DNA of 64,000 nucleotides from the NCBI GenBank assembly GCA_024195265.1, contig JAJLRJ010000009.1:10009291-10073290 (forward strand), in the 5' to 3' direction. Made by a program: the position numbers and the translations under genes. Of this stretch, positions 1 to 11,775 are shown one piece after another. This DNA is from Dendrophyllia cribrosa. Taxonomy: Eukaryota; Cnidaria; Anthozoa; Scleractinia; Dendrophylliidae. The notes under the pieces were generated by a model. The model did not search any database. It saw nothing but the letters and a program-made list of their open reading frames with translations, and was not told where the DNA came from. The first letter of the stretch is position 1. Each line of letters starts with the position of its first letter.

Positions 1-720
1 GTCTTGAAGGCTGAAAGAAGATCTGATTAAACTGTCACAAGGGTATTTTCTTCATTGCGCAACCAGCGTGCCATATCTACGAGTGTATTACCAGAAAACG
101 ATTCAGTGATATAATCCGGGCGCTTTTAAACTGTGACTACAAAATTGCGTCTAAAGCAATAGCTAACAGAATGAACGAGTATTACCCAATATATTTAATT
201 TTGACCAAAGTGGTTTCCTAAAGGGCCGCTCTATTGCAGAGAATATTCTACTAATTGACGGAGTGCGAATTAATTTCTTAGAATATGCTTCAGCTTCGCC
301 TGTGAGCTGACAGATGTGGAGTAGCTTATAATCCCAACAACTATTTCTCCTATTGAAAGCCCTTACAAGCAGGAAAAAATGGATGCAAAAGTATTGCAGT
401 ACCTTGAAATTCATGTGGAAGGAGTTTGACACCAAACAGCTGGATAATTTTCGAAAAATGATGGAAAACGCAGCATTGGATATTTGAGCAAGTTTTGGAG
501 CATTTTATAATATTACATACTTTGCAACGGTTCGCACCATTTGCAATCGGCTTAGAATTCACAAATTTAACCCTATATTTCTGATTTTTGTTGGTCTGAT
601 TGCCAGAGCAGGCGAGTGAGATCGTTATAAATGCTGACAATGTTCTGTCTTGTCCTGAAACACTCGCAGACATAGCAGTCCAGTTGTCCAATGATGAAAA
701 TACACTTTTGACAGAATAAA
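1..720 (+). pseudogene. Degenerate L1/Tx1-like LINE reverse transcriptase fragment
   Basis: Read on the + strand, about 125-300 gives the core of an L1-type reverse transcriptase. NCDYKIASKAIANRMNE is followed, after a one-base frameshift near 190, by NFDQSGFLKGRSIAENILL. These match the conserved L1-clade blocks NxDYKIxxKxxAxR and DQxGFxxGRxxxxNI (family knowledge). Weaker matches continue towards 720 with stops and frameshifts, including a block near 610-660 resembling the palm region. No complete ORF, endonuclease or catalytic FADD box is readable, so this is a dead, truncated copy running in from the left edge of the window. The clade is inferred by eye. Confidence 0.7.
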
Positions 721-879
721 ATTAAAAGAAGATCTGATTTATTCTCTTCAAATGTTAAAACTTTTCAATGCCCAATAAGACCTAGCACAAAATACCAAGT
801 TAAAAATTTGTGTTTAAAACCAAAATTTTTGCTATCATTACTTTTGGGGAATGTATATGACTACGGAAAGTCGCACTTT

Positions 880-1068
880 GTTCGAGATAGCTGGGGATTC
901 GAGATTACCGAGTTCGAGATAGGCAGTAGTAAATGACTGGAAAACAGTAAGCACAATCAAGGGGAACGGGATTTAGTTCGAGATAGCGGGAAATTCGAGA
1001 TAGCCGGTGTTCGAGATAGCGGGAGATCCGAGATAGCCGGTGTTCGAGATAGCGGGAGTCTGCTGTAG
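880..1068. repeat. Tandem GTTCGAGATAGC motif array, probably a DNA-transposon terminal region
   Basis: Five to six imperfect copies of a 12-19 bp motif (gttcgagatagcggg / gccggt) end in gggagtctgctgta. The reverse complement begins CAGCAGACTCCCGCTATC, which resembles the CAG-starting, internally repetitive ends of pogo/Tigger elements in invertebrates. No partner end or transposase was found, so this is likely a solo terminal remnant. Confidence 0.45.
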
Positions 1069-1199
1069 ATCTTCTCTAGATCATACGTACGCCAGCAGCA
1101 TTTCCGTTCGCGGTCTTTTAATTTGTCACTTATTCACTTTACACAATGTTTGTGTTAATATGTGTCAGTAGTAGAATCAGTGTTCAGTACGTACTAGTT

Positions 1200-1580
1200 A
1201 TGCATTGGTTTCGAGTGGTACGTATGTCGTGAAATATCCCACGAGTGATTAGACAAAGAAAAATCAAGTCATGAGATATTTCATGGCATAACACAAGAAA
1301 GCATATCTAATTATCCAACAGTTTAACCAAACTAGAATGATCCAAACTTCAATGATTTAAACTTTACAACTTTGGATCATTGAAGCCCTTCCGAAGATTT
1401 CCTAAAATTTTCCGAATTATTTTTTAACGTTGTTACAAATGAATGCTATTTGAACTTGTGATTTAATTTGTGAGATCGAAGTTTGCCGAAGGCTCCTGAT
1501 AATTTACCGAAAATGTTCCGAAATTTTATCCGATGAAATGTTTCACCCTTCTCAGGATTTTCCCAGCTGAATTTCTATTT
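1200..1580. repeat. Dispersed repeat related to 31850-31990 and 34165-34320
   Basis: The segment near 1200-1300 (actagttatgc, ggtttcgagtggta, gaaatatc, then a tcaagtca block) recurs near 31850-31990. The segment near 1380-1560, with repeated ccgaagattt / ccgaaaatgttcc words, recurs near 34165-34320. Both pairs are clearly diverged, and no coding content was seen. Confidence 0.5.
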
Positions 1581-2379
1581 ACATGACATTAATTATAATT
1601 ACCTTAGATATTCAAATTCTGTCAACAACGGAACGTGTTGCGGCATGTCAAGGTCATCAAATGAACGGATTAAATTAAGCCCTACTGAGTTATAATCCTG
1701 AACAATAATATCTTACAAAGTATCCACATCAATAGGATATCATTTCGCTCCATGTGCGCATGCACTTTTGCAACATTTTGGCGATAAATAAAAAAGAAAG
1801 GAACGGTGACCTCGTTTAAAGTTCCAGCGGGAGCCAAATTAGAATTTACGTCGATTTATCGATCAGTTGAGGTGAGATTTATCGAAAAAATAGCCTGTAA
1901 GTAAAAGTATTTATTGTGATTTCAGGCGGCATGCGAACATTTCAAGTAATGCAACCATTCGGCTTTCGCGGCATTGGCAATAACCTTGCAAGACCCTTGC
2001 AATGAAAAGTCAAACTAGCTACTCTAATTAATTTCGAGCTGTAGTGTGTTTATGAAGCGGATTACATCTCGGATAAATGATATTAAGGATCGTTGTCCTT
2101 TTCAAGACTTGGCGCGTATTGTCAACAAAATGCGTTACCGTTTATTATAGTGATCGAATCATTGTCAAAAAACAACTCGAAAAAATAATCCTTGGATAAA
2201 TTAAGTCTCCTTTTATTGATTTTATCTTGTAGTCGGAGATGTAGTAGTTAATAATTTATCAGTCTTGACTCCTTTAAGTGATCATTAAAGCTATATGCAG
2301 CAGGCGCATAATTAATTAGGCGTTCGTTCACCGGTAACGGTTTTGTCAATTTATTATAAGAATTCCCTTTTATCCCTGG

Positions 2380-2580
2380 TCAGATACACTGTGGCACTAG
2401 TTTGACTGTGTTTAACGCTAGCAGTCCTTAACAGATACACTGGGGCATTATTAATTAGTTTGCCTGTGTTTAACCCCAGACAGTCCTTGACACATACACT
2501 GTGGCATTAGTTTGCCTGTCATGTTCAACCTAGGCAGTCCCTAACAGGTACATTCCGGGGCATTAATTTGTCTGTCGTTA
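2380..2580. repeat. Minisatellite, about four 50-65 bp units
   Basis: The unit reads roughly agatacactgtggca, ttagtttgcctgtg, ttaaccc, agcagtcctta. It recurs at about 2383, 2430, 2487 and 2545 with substitutions and small length changes. Confidence 0.65.
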
Positions 2581-2879
2581 AGGTGGCCGACAACAGTTTC
2601 TAGTAATTTCCAGTACTTACACTTCGATGGATCAATACTACCACTCTTTATCGGTTTATGGTACAACAATTGTATCAAATAAAACAAATGCCCAGTCATT
2701 GTTGAACATGTTATAAGATAAGATAAGAACTTTATTAACGTGTCAAAATCGCTAGCATACAATGTACACTAATCGGGACACCTAACTACACTGTAACTAC
2801 AATAATAATCTAATAATTAATAAAATATAAAATGTATGTACATATATAAATATAGAAAAAGTATATAAATATAAAAGAT

Positions 2880-3880
2880 CGATTGTCAGCTATTGCATAA
2901 TATATATAGATAGGCCAAGCCTAACAGCGTCGCACTTTGAACAAGCTTAACTAAGGTGAAACTTTAATAACTAATTATAAGGTGAAAGGTTGGAAGCACA
3001 AGAATTAAGATTGACGACCGGGCTATTTTCAATTTTAGCAATTCTCAAAAATAGCTTATTACACGGCGACCGTCTGCACAGCACATTTAGACCGTACAAA
3101 AGTTCACAAAAACAACTTTTCTATGTCCAGAATAACTAGTGCGACTACTTTCCGAATAAAATACAGTTTTTGTTTGTCAAAAATTGCCCGAGAAACTGAT
3201 TTGGAAATCAAAATTGCAAAAATACACAAACATAAGCTTATTTGCATAAGGCGACGCGAGTGAAGACAGAAAATCTAAGTCTTGTTTTGTTTACATAAAA
3301 TCGCTTTTTAATCTATGTAATGAATGAACAAAGACATAAAAACGGACAACACCATCTTCTTTCGAAAAATTTTATTCAAATCTCCATTAATTTATGTTTA
3401 AAAGCAAAACACGTACCATTTCTAGCGCATCAAGGCAGAGCTGTCCTCGATGAAATTCAAGATAACAACACGACTTATTTGAACACGTTTCATAAACATG
3501 TCTCCAAAACTTAAGAGAACACAAAGGAAAAGTCAATTAAAAATTGATATCAACATAAATTCCCATCGAAAAATATGATTTATTTTATCTTTAAAGCACT
3601 GGACTGCTTGGAAATTCGTTAAAACTCCGCTTCTTCGGTTCTGAAATCCGTAATAAAAACAAGGCATCTCCCCGCATTGCTCCTGCATTGATAATATGAA
3701 GTTCCTCGAAGAAAGATTTTATCCCTGAAAGCTCTTCTTTTTCCACTAAAGCGGCTTCTGAGTATCCCGTAACTAGTATCCCTGTCTTGAATAGCAAACC
3801 GCGAAAAACTGCAAAGAAAATAACGACTTTAATTCTCCGCTATTAAAACGCAACAATCCAACTAAAGTGTTTACCGAGCT
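2880..3880. mobile_element. Dispersed non-autonomous element, family A (copy 1)
   Basis: This roughly 1-kb unit has a second copy in the same orientation at about 60440-61500. They share the run from ggaagcacaagaattaagat through gaccgggctatttt, the gaccgtctgcaca block, an ORF-like start near atgaatgaacaaa and a 3' block with ttcccatcgaaaa. Part of it recurs inverted at 46000-46458, and its first part recurs reversed near 16020-16100. No transposase is readable. Short frames inside it (3320-3514, 3591-3797) are not conserved as frames between copies, so I treat them as non-coding. Confidence 0.6.
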
Positions 3881-4685
3881 GACCGCTGTGTAGCCGCGCG
3901 AAAAACAAAGCCCCAAAGATCCCGGATGTTGATGACGTCGAACGACTTTAATTCTCCGCTATTGGTTCTCACAGAGACACGCTCTTAATTGCCAAGCTTC
4001 TGCTGAGGAAAAAAAACAAAATTAATTAAATGTTATACAAATTAAAGAAATATCATTAGTAGTACTGACTGTAGATGATTTACGATTGGTCTTGAAACAT
4101 TGTATCGAATAACAGCACATCAGCAAAGAAACAGGTGAAAATGAAATATACCCAGTCGAATCTCGTTGATAACAGCACCAAAGGGACGACCTAAGCTTCA
4201 TCGTTATTGACTTTGGGACCAAGAGAACTGTCCATAATATAATAGAAAAAGGAGTCGGTCGGAAATTAAAAGAGGGGCACGAATTTGTATTTATTGTCAA
4301 ATTTTGGAATATTTTATTAAATGCCGGCTCGGTTAGGTCACCTTCTTGAGATATTCGAATGTAATTATAACTGCCTAAACTTTCCTTCGGGAACGTTACT
4401 TTGTAATTTGTGCAAATACGGTGGTGGCAGAATAAGATGCTAAAAAATTGCAGATTTTCGGAGAGGCAAAAGTAACTGGTTAATTGTGAAAGAAAGGTTT
4501 TGTTAAACATTTTTTAAGTTACCTAGATATAGTATCATAAACATCTTACATATTATTTTTAATATTTTCATTTTTTATTACACTTGCTTTGTACTACCTT
4601 TTTTCGATTCGCTTTTGATCATTTTCATGTAAAAAAAAGCGCATTATAAATTAGTAACATGAAAATTTGTTTTTTTTAACTGAGT
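3880..4685. other. No gene recognised
   Basis: This stretch contains an open 162-codon frame on the minus strand (4022-4510) with no recognisable domain and no splice-site support. The sequence is otherwise AT-rich and unassigned. Confidence 0.4.
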
Positions 4686-4689
4686 TGAT

Positions 4690-4860
4690 AACTAAAGGTA
4701 AATTGGCCACCGTACAAACATTAAAAAAGCTGCCGGACGTTTCCGGCGAGCGCTAGGTCTTCGTTGGATTCGCTCTGACGAAGGGCGAGCGCTCGAAACG
4801 TCACCTTTTTTTAAATCTTTTAGGTGGCCAATTTGCCTTTTCAGCTCGATTGATAAAACC
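4690..4860. mobile_element. Short MITE-like element with GGTGGCCAATTTGCC ends
   Basis: aaggtaaattggccacc at 4696 is mirrored by ggtggccaatttgcctt near 4824, forming inverted ends of about 17 bp. The interior has the phrase gctctgacgaagggcgagcg followed by ctcgaaacgtcacc. A truncated relative lies at 47735-47850. The gctctgacgaagg..cgaaacgtc phrase is common at ends of Penelope-like elements in invertebrates, so the origin is uncertain. Confidence 0.55.
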
Positions 4861-5188
4861 AAATTTTCGTTTTTCTCTCCCCCATCGGCGCAGCACCACA
4901 GTTTCGTTAGAAACTATAAACCCTTTACATATTTATTTATTAAATTGTTAACTAATTGTTATTGATGACGAGTTATGATTGAAACGATTTGTAACATTAA
5001 CATTGCACTTGGTAATATAAAACCTAAATTTGCTCTTTTGTTGTTAGAAATAAAAAGCTGATCATGATTTACATATAAATTACATTGAAGTCGTGCAGAC
5101 CGCAGATAGACAGAAAATTAATAAAAATACACTAGCATCATTTCTTTAATTAATCTTAATTTAGATATATCTTACTGTGCGGCTGCAA

Positions 5189-5657
5189 CACTACGATTTG
5201 GTTTTGACATATATGTAGCTGCCAATCAGATACGAGATGAAACCACAATGAAGTAAATAAAATTCTGTAGTCAGAAAACCATGCTTGGCTTTGTCGAGCA
5301 AGAAAATGCCGTCGTCTCGTAGTTTTCCATTTTCAATTTAGATATTTTTTATTTGTGTTAGCTAAACGCATAAAATTATTGTTTATCTGCTTAAGACAAA
5401 TTGAAATGGAAACCGCACAACCGATGTGGAATTTGTCGGCGTTCATATTGAAAGGAGTTTAATGTTTTGAAACAATTCCGCGTCTACAGTTTTCAACAAC
5501 ACCTGGTTTGCACCAATAAAAAAATACAATTTAGAAAGAAAAAGAAGATACCCAAACATGGCCTGGTGACTACCTTCTTGTTTACGTTTCATGCGGTTTC
5601 ATTTTGTATCTGGTTGGTAGCTAAACGCAGTTGATAAGTCAAAATCAAATCAAAGTG
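5189..5657. mobile_element. MITE-like element with ~60-bp inverted ends
   Basis: The left end cactacgatttggttttgac and the right end, reverse-complemented, cactttgatttgattttgac, match over about 60 bp with small gaps. They include gcagctac and a shared ctgattgg / ctggttgg block. The 470-bp body has no coding frame. Confidence 0.6.
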
Positions 5658-5659
5658 CT

Positions 5660-8350
5660 CATTCGCATGTCTTCGGCAACCACAGTAACCCTGGTATTTC
5701 TCAAGCATTTTCTTTTTATGTAAACTCAATAAGTTTTAGCCGGCGAGACAGCAATCTGAAGAAAGAGATTTTTAGCAGAACCTTTATACCTTTACCAAGA
5801 ATAAATTTCATACGGATAAACCAGTTTAACGCCATAATCTCGTTTTAGAATTTAATTAAGATTTAGAGAAGACTCAAAACTTACTGAGACACCCGGAAAG
5901 AAATTTCCTGTAGTATTGGCAAAAAAAAAAACGTGTCAAAGGAGCTAAGAAGATTCTTATTAGAATTCTTTTTTGATTGCCATGCACCATGGCACACGAA
6001 TATAAAACAATTGCTCCATTCTAGTCATTCTAGTCATATAAAATTAATCCAGTGACGCAGCACAATTAAATATTCAATCTGTTATTTCAAAGCGTTTTTT
6101 TTTACTTCAGCAAGTAGACTTCTTCCATATGGCATCAGACCTAACTATAAGAGTCACAACTAATATCATTATTAGCACAGGTACAAAGTGGTTCACTGGA
6201 CGGATTAATTTAAATTTTGAGATATAGACGGGAATTAATTAACCGTATTTGTTTTGTCTCAGTTCTCGAGAAATCGGTATTTTGCAAATCCACGAAATGT
6301 GATATACCATCAATTAGTGGGCAACATATCTAGTTGTTAAATTGTGTGAAGAAGAGATGAGAAGTTCAATTTGAAGCATCGATAAACCTAAAAAAGGCAA
6401 GTATTAGTTTTATTTTCATTGATTGTATCACTTTTATTACGTTAAGCACTGCGTTTTAGTTTAATTTGCCATTGTCGTCAGTTCAGGGACACACAAGCAG
6501 GATATTTAAGAAAAGACTCAACGTCGTTTTTCTCTCTTTTCAAAATAACATCGATTTGGGAGCTTAGAAGTTTGATTTGTATGGATTCTTTAGCTTAGAT
6601 AAATTTGAATGTTAGCAGAAGTTACTACCTCGGCTGTTGCAGTGTCCCGAAACGCACCTATTTTTTACCCAAAGCAAATAAAAAATTGTGATAAATTTTC
6701 TCTTGTTTCACGAAATTTGTCGTAACGTTTAACTACATAAAATTTTCAGCTACTTTTTTCTATATTGCTTAATTTTAACCCATCGTTCATTCAGTCGCCA
6801 CTACCGTAAAGTTGCATTGAGACCATCATGCAATTGTGTTCATATCATTTTGTCTTTAAACGTTTTCCAAAAATCCTAACAAAGGAAACTGATATGTTTT
6901 TCCTTAAAGGTTAAGCATTAAGATTTCAGAAAAAAGGCGATAAATGCATTAACAATATAGTGAGCGTTATTCAAAAAGTACCTTCTTCACTAAATTTCCG
7001 GCTCCAAATGTCGGAAATTATCCGTGGAGAAAAAGGCTTAAATTGTGTCATTAAAAATACGTTTCTCTCAAAGACTGTGTCGGGGAAATTGATTATTTTT
7101 TCTGAATCGATTTGTTTTCTAAATTCAGTTAAACTTTTATATTCTAGAAACAAAACATTCCCTCTTTTACTTCAAGTGCTCATAATTTTTTAATGAGGGT
7201 ATAGTCGGTGAGAGGTTTGAGGTGACATTGCCTTGCAAAATTCTTCATAAAACTGTTGAAGCTCGCTGAACTCTAACTTTGAACGTGCGTCCAATTTCGC
7301 GTTAAGATCTTAGCGTAAAGAAAAAGTGCAATTTCCGGTGTCAATGACGTTAAAACGTTTAGGCGTGAAGGCAGTTTAATATAGCATTATGACTAAGAAG
7401 ATGTGTAAGAAGATGTCAAGGTTTTGCTTTTGACAAGATAAGATGACCCTCGGGTACTATTGAGATGAGCGAATAAAGTTTTTCTCTATATATTTTCTTT
7501 TTCCTGCATCATTTCGAAAAGATTAGGTGTTGAAATGCCAAAGATAAGTGCATTTTAATAGGGAATTCGAAAGTCAATAGAGGTGAAATGGAAATGCCAG
7601 GTGCAACAAGAGCACCAATTTCGCATTGTTTTGAGATTTTAAGTGCGTGTGGCTTTCGGTATCAACAGGGCTTAGATATGGTATGAGCTTTCCTGCCCCT
7701 CACGGCGAGTTTTTAAGTGGCCTAATCCTTGTTCAGTAGTTCCTCTTGACGATGTACATATACGCGTTGCCGGCTTTTGAGTTTACAGCCCTTTGGTAAA
7801 AGCTATACTGATGCGATCGTGCTTTTAATGGCAGTGGCTAATATCAGGATTCTTGTGTGTGAGGCTGAGCCAGATGTATTTATCGGGCATTGACAACGAG
7901 ATATAAAAATAAGGATGCGTTTTTGATACGTAATTTTTAATAATTAAAATAATATATATAATTATAATAAGAACCTTCCCAGAATCCTTTGCACTAGAAA
8001 AATTTGATGCCAAATAATTCTGTCAACTTTGAGTGAATGAGGATGCCACACCACAATGTTATTTACGCCCACCATGAAATAACTTTTTTTATTCGACTAA
8101 GTGCGATGACGTCTTTAATCACGTGACTATGCCCCAAGTGTCTTTTGATGTACTTTAAGAACAGGCTTTGATGAATTCAAATACAGTCAACGTGGCAAGG
8201 AAGGCATTCACATGCAACATTTCGACATGCCCTTTATTACTCTGGACTTTTCAAAATTTAGGGGGCTATACACATGAGCACAAGTCTGGAGAGTAGCTCA
8301 TGTATCTTCTTAGGGTGAAACGCGAAGTGACAAAATTTCGTATGCTGGTA
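5660..8350. other. No gene recognised in this stretch
   Basis: AT-rich sequence with only chance frames. 6960-7193 (+) and 6971-7153 (-) are complementary frames over the same bases, without domain or splice support. Confidence 0.4.
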
Positions 8351-8360
8351 GATATTATGC

Positions 8361-8503
8361 ACTTATTGACTGAGTGGAAGGGCCGGACGGGAAAATATTT
8401 GGCTAGAGGTCATGGCGTACGGACCGAGGTCAGCGAGGTCCGTGTGCCATGACCGAGAGCCAAATATTTTCCCGTCCGGCCCGACCTAACTCAGTCAATA
8501 AGT
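8361..8503. mobile_element. Palindromic MITE (hairpin) with GC-rich arms
   Basis: acttattgactgagt at 8361 is mirrored by actcagtcaataagt ending at 8503. The inner arms gggccggacgggaaaatatt and tggcnnacgg also pair, leaving a short loop. The next 150 bp (to about 8690) again uses ggccggacgg / ggggccg words, so the full element may be larger. Confidence 0.75.
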
Positions 8504-8690
8504 ATTTTATAATGTGACTAGAAAGTACAAGAATAGTCGTGCAGTGCGAGGTCGCTTGAACTCGAGCGGGGCCGGACGGCTTTTTCCGGACCGGCTCACG
8601 TCAACCCGTCCGGCCCCGCTTACGTCACCTTGCGATTCTATTTTCTGTAGGATTGCGTCAGCGGGGCCGTACGGTCATATTATAATAGTA

Positions 8691-8845
8691 CAGTCGAACC
8701 TCCACTAACGGACAACTCCCGTATGCGGACACCTCCCTTAAGCGGACACCAAACCGCAGTCCCGGCGATTTATCCTCTAGCTCCAACACTATTTTTGTAA
8801 CATCCCGTAAGCGGACACGGACACCTATTCGGGGTCCATAGCGTC
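8691..8845. repeat. Solo Tigger/pogo-like terminal region
   Basis: Begins cagtcgaacctccactaacg and contains several copies of an (a/t)gcggacac motif. CAGTCGAACC..CACTAACGGACA ends with internal gcggacac repeats are typical of pogo-group elements in invertebrates (family knowledge). It directly abuts the preceding palindromic region, and no transposase was found. Confidence 0.5.
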
Positions 8846-9072
8846 TAAAATAACCTCAAAAAGTTCGGTTTTAATGGTTTTAATTGTACATACCCTAAAC
8901 AAAAGCGAAGTGTGTCTGAACAGTTACATGTAAGTAACTATTCGCACCGCATAAATTATCAGCATCGCATATACGTTCAACAAATCATGAATAATTTGTC
9001 ATTGCATTCTTCAAGTGCAACAGCGTAGGAAATATTCCAAGTGCAAAGTGGCTGTCATTATTTGAGGAATCT

Positions 9073-9219
9073 GGGGCCGGATTCACGAAACCCTCCTAAG
9101 TTAAGACATATCCTAAGTATTGTTTCTTAACAATAGTCTATTGTCATTCCAACAGCTGTTGTTAAGAAACAATACTTAGGATATGTCTTAACTTAAGAGG
9201 GCTTCGTGAATCTGGCCCT
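9073..9219. mobile_element. Palindromic MITE, family GGGGCCGGATTCACGAA (copy 1)
   Basis: ggggccggattcacgaa at 9073 is mirrored by ttcgtgaatctggccc ending near 9218. The arms continue through cctaagttaagacatatcc and its mirror. A second copy at 61573-62180 is interrupted by a LINE. Confidence 0.85.
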
Positions 9220-9289
9220 TGGTTTAAATTAATGGGGGCTATACGAGGTGTTGAGGCTTTTTGACTTCGCCTTTAATATGATTATTACT

Positions 9290-9900
9290 TTCCCACCCAC
9301 CCACCCACAACTTTTTGCTCGCGCTGCGATTCTTGTCGTGTCGCCGAATTTTCCCCAATCCTAAATGCGATGCGATAATTGTTGCGGTGCGAAATAGGAT
9401 ACTAACCATTTCGATTGCAATTAGTTATTTTTTATCACAGTACATCAAAGTTTTCTTTTTCTAACTTTTCTTCGAGCCAGTCACACGAAAATGTATCTCC
9501 TTGAAATTTAAACTCGCAAGGCAATTCCAACTCATATCCTGCTGCTCTGTTTATCCGCTTTCATCTAGGGACACTTTAATTTTTGCATTTTAGAAAATAA
9601 CTATATGCAGTGTACATTAAATATGATTGTAGCTCTTCTGTTCTGTTCACCTCCGAAACAGGGGGATTGAGTATGTTACTGTTTTTAAATAGCTTACATC
9701 AGTTTGTGTGACAGCAATGTGAGAGCTTCACAGATATGTACATTTATTTAGCGGCAAGTCTTTCAATCTTAGGCTAATCTTGAACCGTGGTTTTTTAATT
9801 ACTGTTAAATTTATGTGTGATATGAAAAGCAACATCCAACAACCCTGTGATGGAGAATACAATTACAATTACAAGACATGTTTGTAATGGTGCATTATAA
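9290..9900. other. No gene recognised
   Basis: AT-rich sequence with a short (CCCA)n run near 9292-9310 and no supported coding content. Confidence 0.4.
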
Positions 9901-10330
9901 GCTCTGGCCGAGTGGGCCACCTGTGGATAACATTATATATATATTTATATGAAGTTTCAAAGATTTTCAGCGGCGTTTTTCGACGAAATATCTGTTCGGT
10001 TACACGGCATATTAAGATATCAAGGTATTCCTTTATAAATTCAGGTTAAACAATGTCAATTTTAATCATTTTTTTTTGTAAAATGAAAACAAAAGAAGCA
10101 ATGTCGACATAGCGATTTCTTTCTGCGTACCGAGAAAGGGATAATTGCAAGATCAGACATCGAGGTAAGACCACTTCTTTAATGATCAGAATTTCTCCAA
10201 AAATTGCGCCCTTTATGCGTGTCGATATCGGAGGAATAATTTCACCACAGCAATTTTGGTTGGGAAAAAGCCCGTCTGAAATTGTCGAAAAATGACACAG
10301 AAAAGGCAGCTGGCGATGTGGCTGAAATTT
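9895..10330 (+). repeat. Direct repeat unit B1 (exon-like module, copy 1)
   Basis: This copy is near-identical to 11745-12140 over roughly 410 bp, in the same orientation and about 1.84 kb away. It includes the block gaccacttctttaatgatca and the phrase tatcggaggaataatttcac. In the second copy the frame at 11997-12194 is open. It reads through RISPKIAPFMRVDIGGIISP and a hydrophobic stretch STICINIAVLVAAY. In this first copy it is broken by a one-base loss near 10289. I do not recognise the product. Confidence 0.7.
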
Positions 10331-10762
10331 GGGAGGCCTTTATTTGACTTACGTATCATTTATTAGAGATTACTGGTTAGTTGCATAATTTATGTAGTAC
10401 GGTATACATCTGCAATATTGTGCACTAACAGACTTCATATGTAGAAAACTAATGAAAAAGAATGAATAGTTTTAATTTAGCTATAAACAATATAAAAAAT
10501 GCCGACGTCATCATTTTTACTACAGGGGGTGTTTTTTATTAACATTCTGCAAATAAGCTTCTGCTGTGTTTCATGACCCGAATACATTTAATTTGCCCAT
10601 GCACCGCCTCGAATAGCTCGCAGGAAGCTAATTTGATTTTGGCAAAATTGTATGTAATATTCGGTTTCTTTACCCTAAATAAAGCTGTGATGCTTGCAGT
10701 TTTTCTTAGTCTTTCCTTTTGACTAACCTCTAATTATTTATTTATTGTATTTTTTTTTTCAG

Positions 10763-10898
10763 ATGAATTGGAAGACACGTTTATAAATTCAACTTCAGCC
10801 GGAATCCTTGTTACAACTTTGAAGAGATTCAAACTAAACTAACTGAAAAGAACAGGATAAATTTCAAGGATTTAAACACATATTCAACTAGTAAACAG
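10763..10898 (+). pseudogene. Exon-like module with splice-site consensus, frameshifted copy
   Basis: A polypyrimidine tract and cag acceptor at 10745-10762 precede a frame reading ELEDTFINSTSAGILVT. A donor-like AAACAG|GTAAATG follows at the right edge. Compared with the partner module at 11109-11217, four bases are missing after gttac, which shifts the frame. The partner encodes SAGILVTNNFDEIQTKLKKN and then NFKDLNTYSTSKQ before the same donor. These look like tandem copies of one exon from an unrecognised gene. Expression cannot be judged from sequence. Confidence 0.45.
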
Positions 10899-11006
10899 GT
10901 AAATGATAACATTAATATGAAGTTTCAAGGGTTCCCAGCAGCGTTTTTAGCCGAAAAATCTGTTCGGTTAGACAGCCTACTTAAATTTTTAAATATTCGC
11001 CTTAGA

Positions 11007-11108
11007 GATTCAGTGGAGTCACGGTGGTGTGGTGTTTAATGTAGTTGAACTTCAGATGTGAAGGGTCGGTGGTTCAAGGCAAGTTCTCGGTCGTCGTGTT
11101 GTTTGTTT
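11007..11108 (+). mobile_element. tRNA-derived SINE head (copy 1)
   Basis: A promoter-like block ggtggtgtggtgttta..tgtagttg (A-box-like) is followed by ggtcggtggttcaaggc, a B-box-like match, and aagttctcggtcgtcgtgtt. The same segment occurs at 11333-11349 plus 11628-11770, where a MITE splits it. Confidence 0.6.
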
Positions 11109-11305
11109 CAGCCGGAATCCTTGTTACTAACAACTTTGATGAGATTCAAACCAAACTAAAAAAGAACAGGATAAATTTCAAGGATTTAAACACATATTCA
11201 ACTAGTAAACAGGTAAATGATAACATTAATATGAAGTTTCAATGGTTTCCAGCAGCGTTTTTAGCCGAAAAATCTGTTCGGTTAGACAGTCTACTAAAAT
11301 TTTAA
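11109..11305 (+). pseudogene. Exon-like module, open copy
   Basis: This module follows ttgtttcag and reads without stops through SAGILVTNNFDEIQTKLKKN, NFKDLNTYSTSKQ (donor-like aaacag|gtaaat), then MKFQWFPAAFLAEKSVRLDS and a stop at 11305. A related string, MKFQRFSAAFFDEISVRLHG, is read from the modules at about 9950 and, partly, 11775. The pattern of repeated exon-like blocks is clear but the family is unknown. It may be a decayed transposon gene. Confidence 0.4.
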
Positions 11306-11332
11306 AATATTCACCTTAGAGATTCATTGGAG

Positions 11333-11775
11333 TCTCGGTGGTGTGGTTGTTAGGCCCGGGACAAACGTCGAACTTTTCATGAGTCGAACTAAATTCAGCG
11401 AATTAAGTTCATGAGAAGTTCGACGTTTGTCTCAATTAAATTCGACGGACTCATTTGGATCGACCTACACGTTCTATCCGTCTGGCCGAGCAGACGGATA
11501 GAACGTGTTGAATTTGGTTCGTCTGAATTAAGTTCGACGTTTGACCCAACAGACGAAAATAATTAATTTGGGTCGACCAAACTGCAATTTAGTTCGACTC
11601 ATGAAAAGTTCGACGTTTGTCCCGGGCTTAGTGTAGTTGATCTTCAGATCTGAAGGTCGGTGGTTCAAGGCAAGTTCTCGGCCGTCGTGTTGTTTGCTTT
11701 GACAAGAAACGTTACTCCACATTGTCTCTCCCAGGTGTTAAGCTCCGGCTGAGTGGGCCACCTGTGGATAACATT
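11333..11775 (+). mobile_element. tRNA-derived SINE (copy 2), split by a MITE
   Basis: The left piece 11333-11353 and the right piece 11628-11775 together reproduce the SINE head seen at 11007. They continue into a tail with caagaaacgttactccac and tctcccaggtgttaagctcc. The B-box-like ggtcggtggttcaaggc lies near 11655. The interruption is the MITE at 11354-11627. Confidence 0.65.
11354..11627. mobile_element. MITE with GCCCGGGACAAACGTCGAAC ends, TTAG duplication
   Basis: The inverted ends gcccgggacaaacgtcgaac and gttcgacgtttgtcccgggc are perfect over about 37 bp. TTAG flanks both sides (11350-11353 and 11628-11631), so the insertion duplicated TTAG, or TTA plus G as in PIF/Harbinger elements. 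The interior holds further gttcgac / gtcgaac copies and a short second palindrome (cgttctatccgtctg / cagacggatagaacg). It sits inside the SINE. Confidence 0.88.

Noticed and set aside
4022..4510. 162-codon minus-strand frame
   Set aside because: Composition is like random AT-rich sequence, with no domain, no splice support and no second copy to test.
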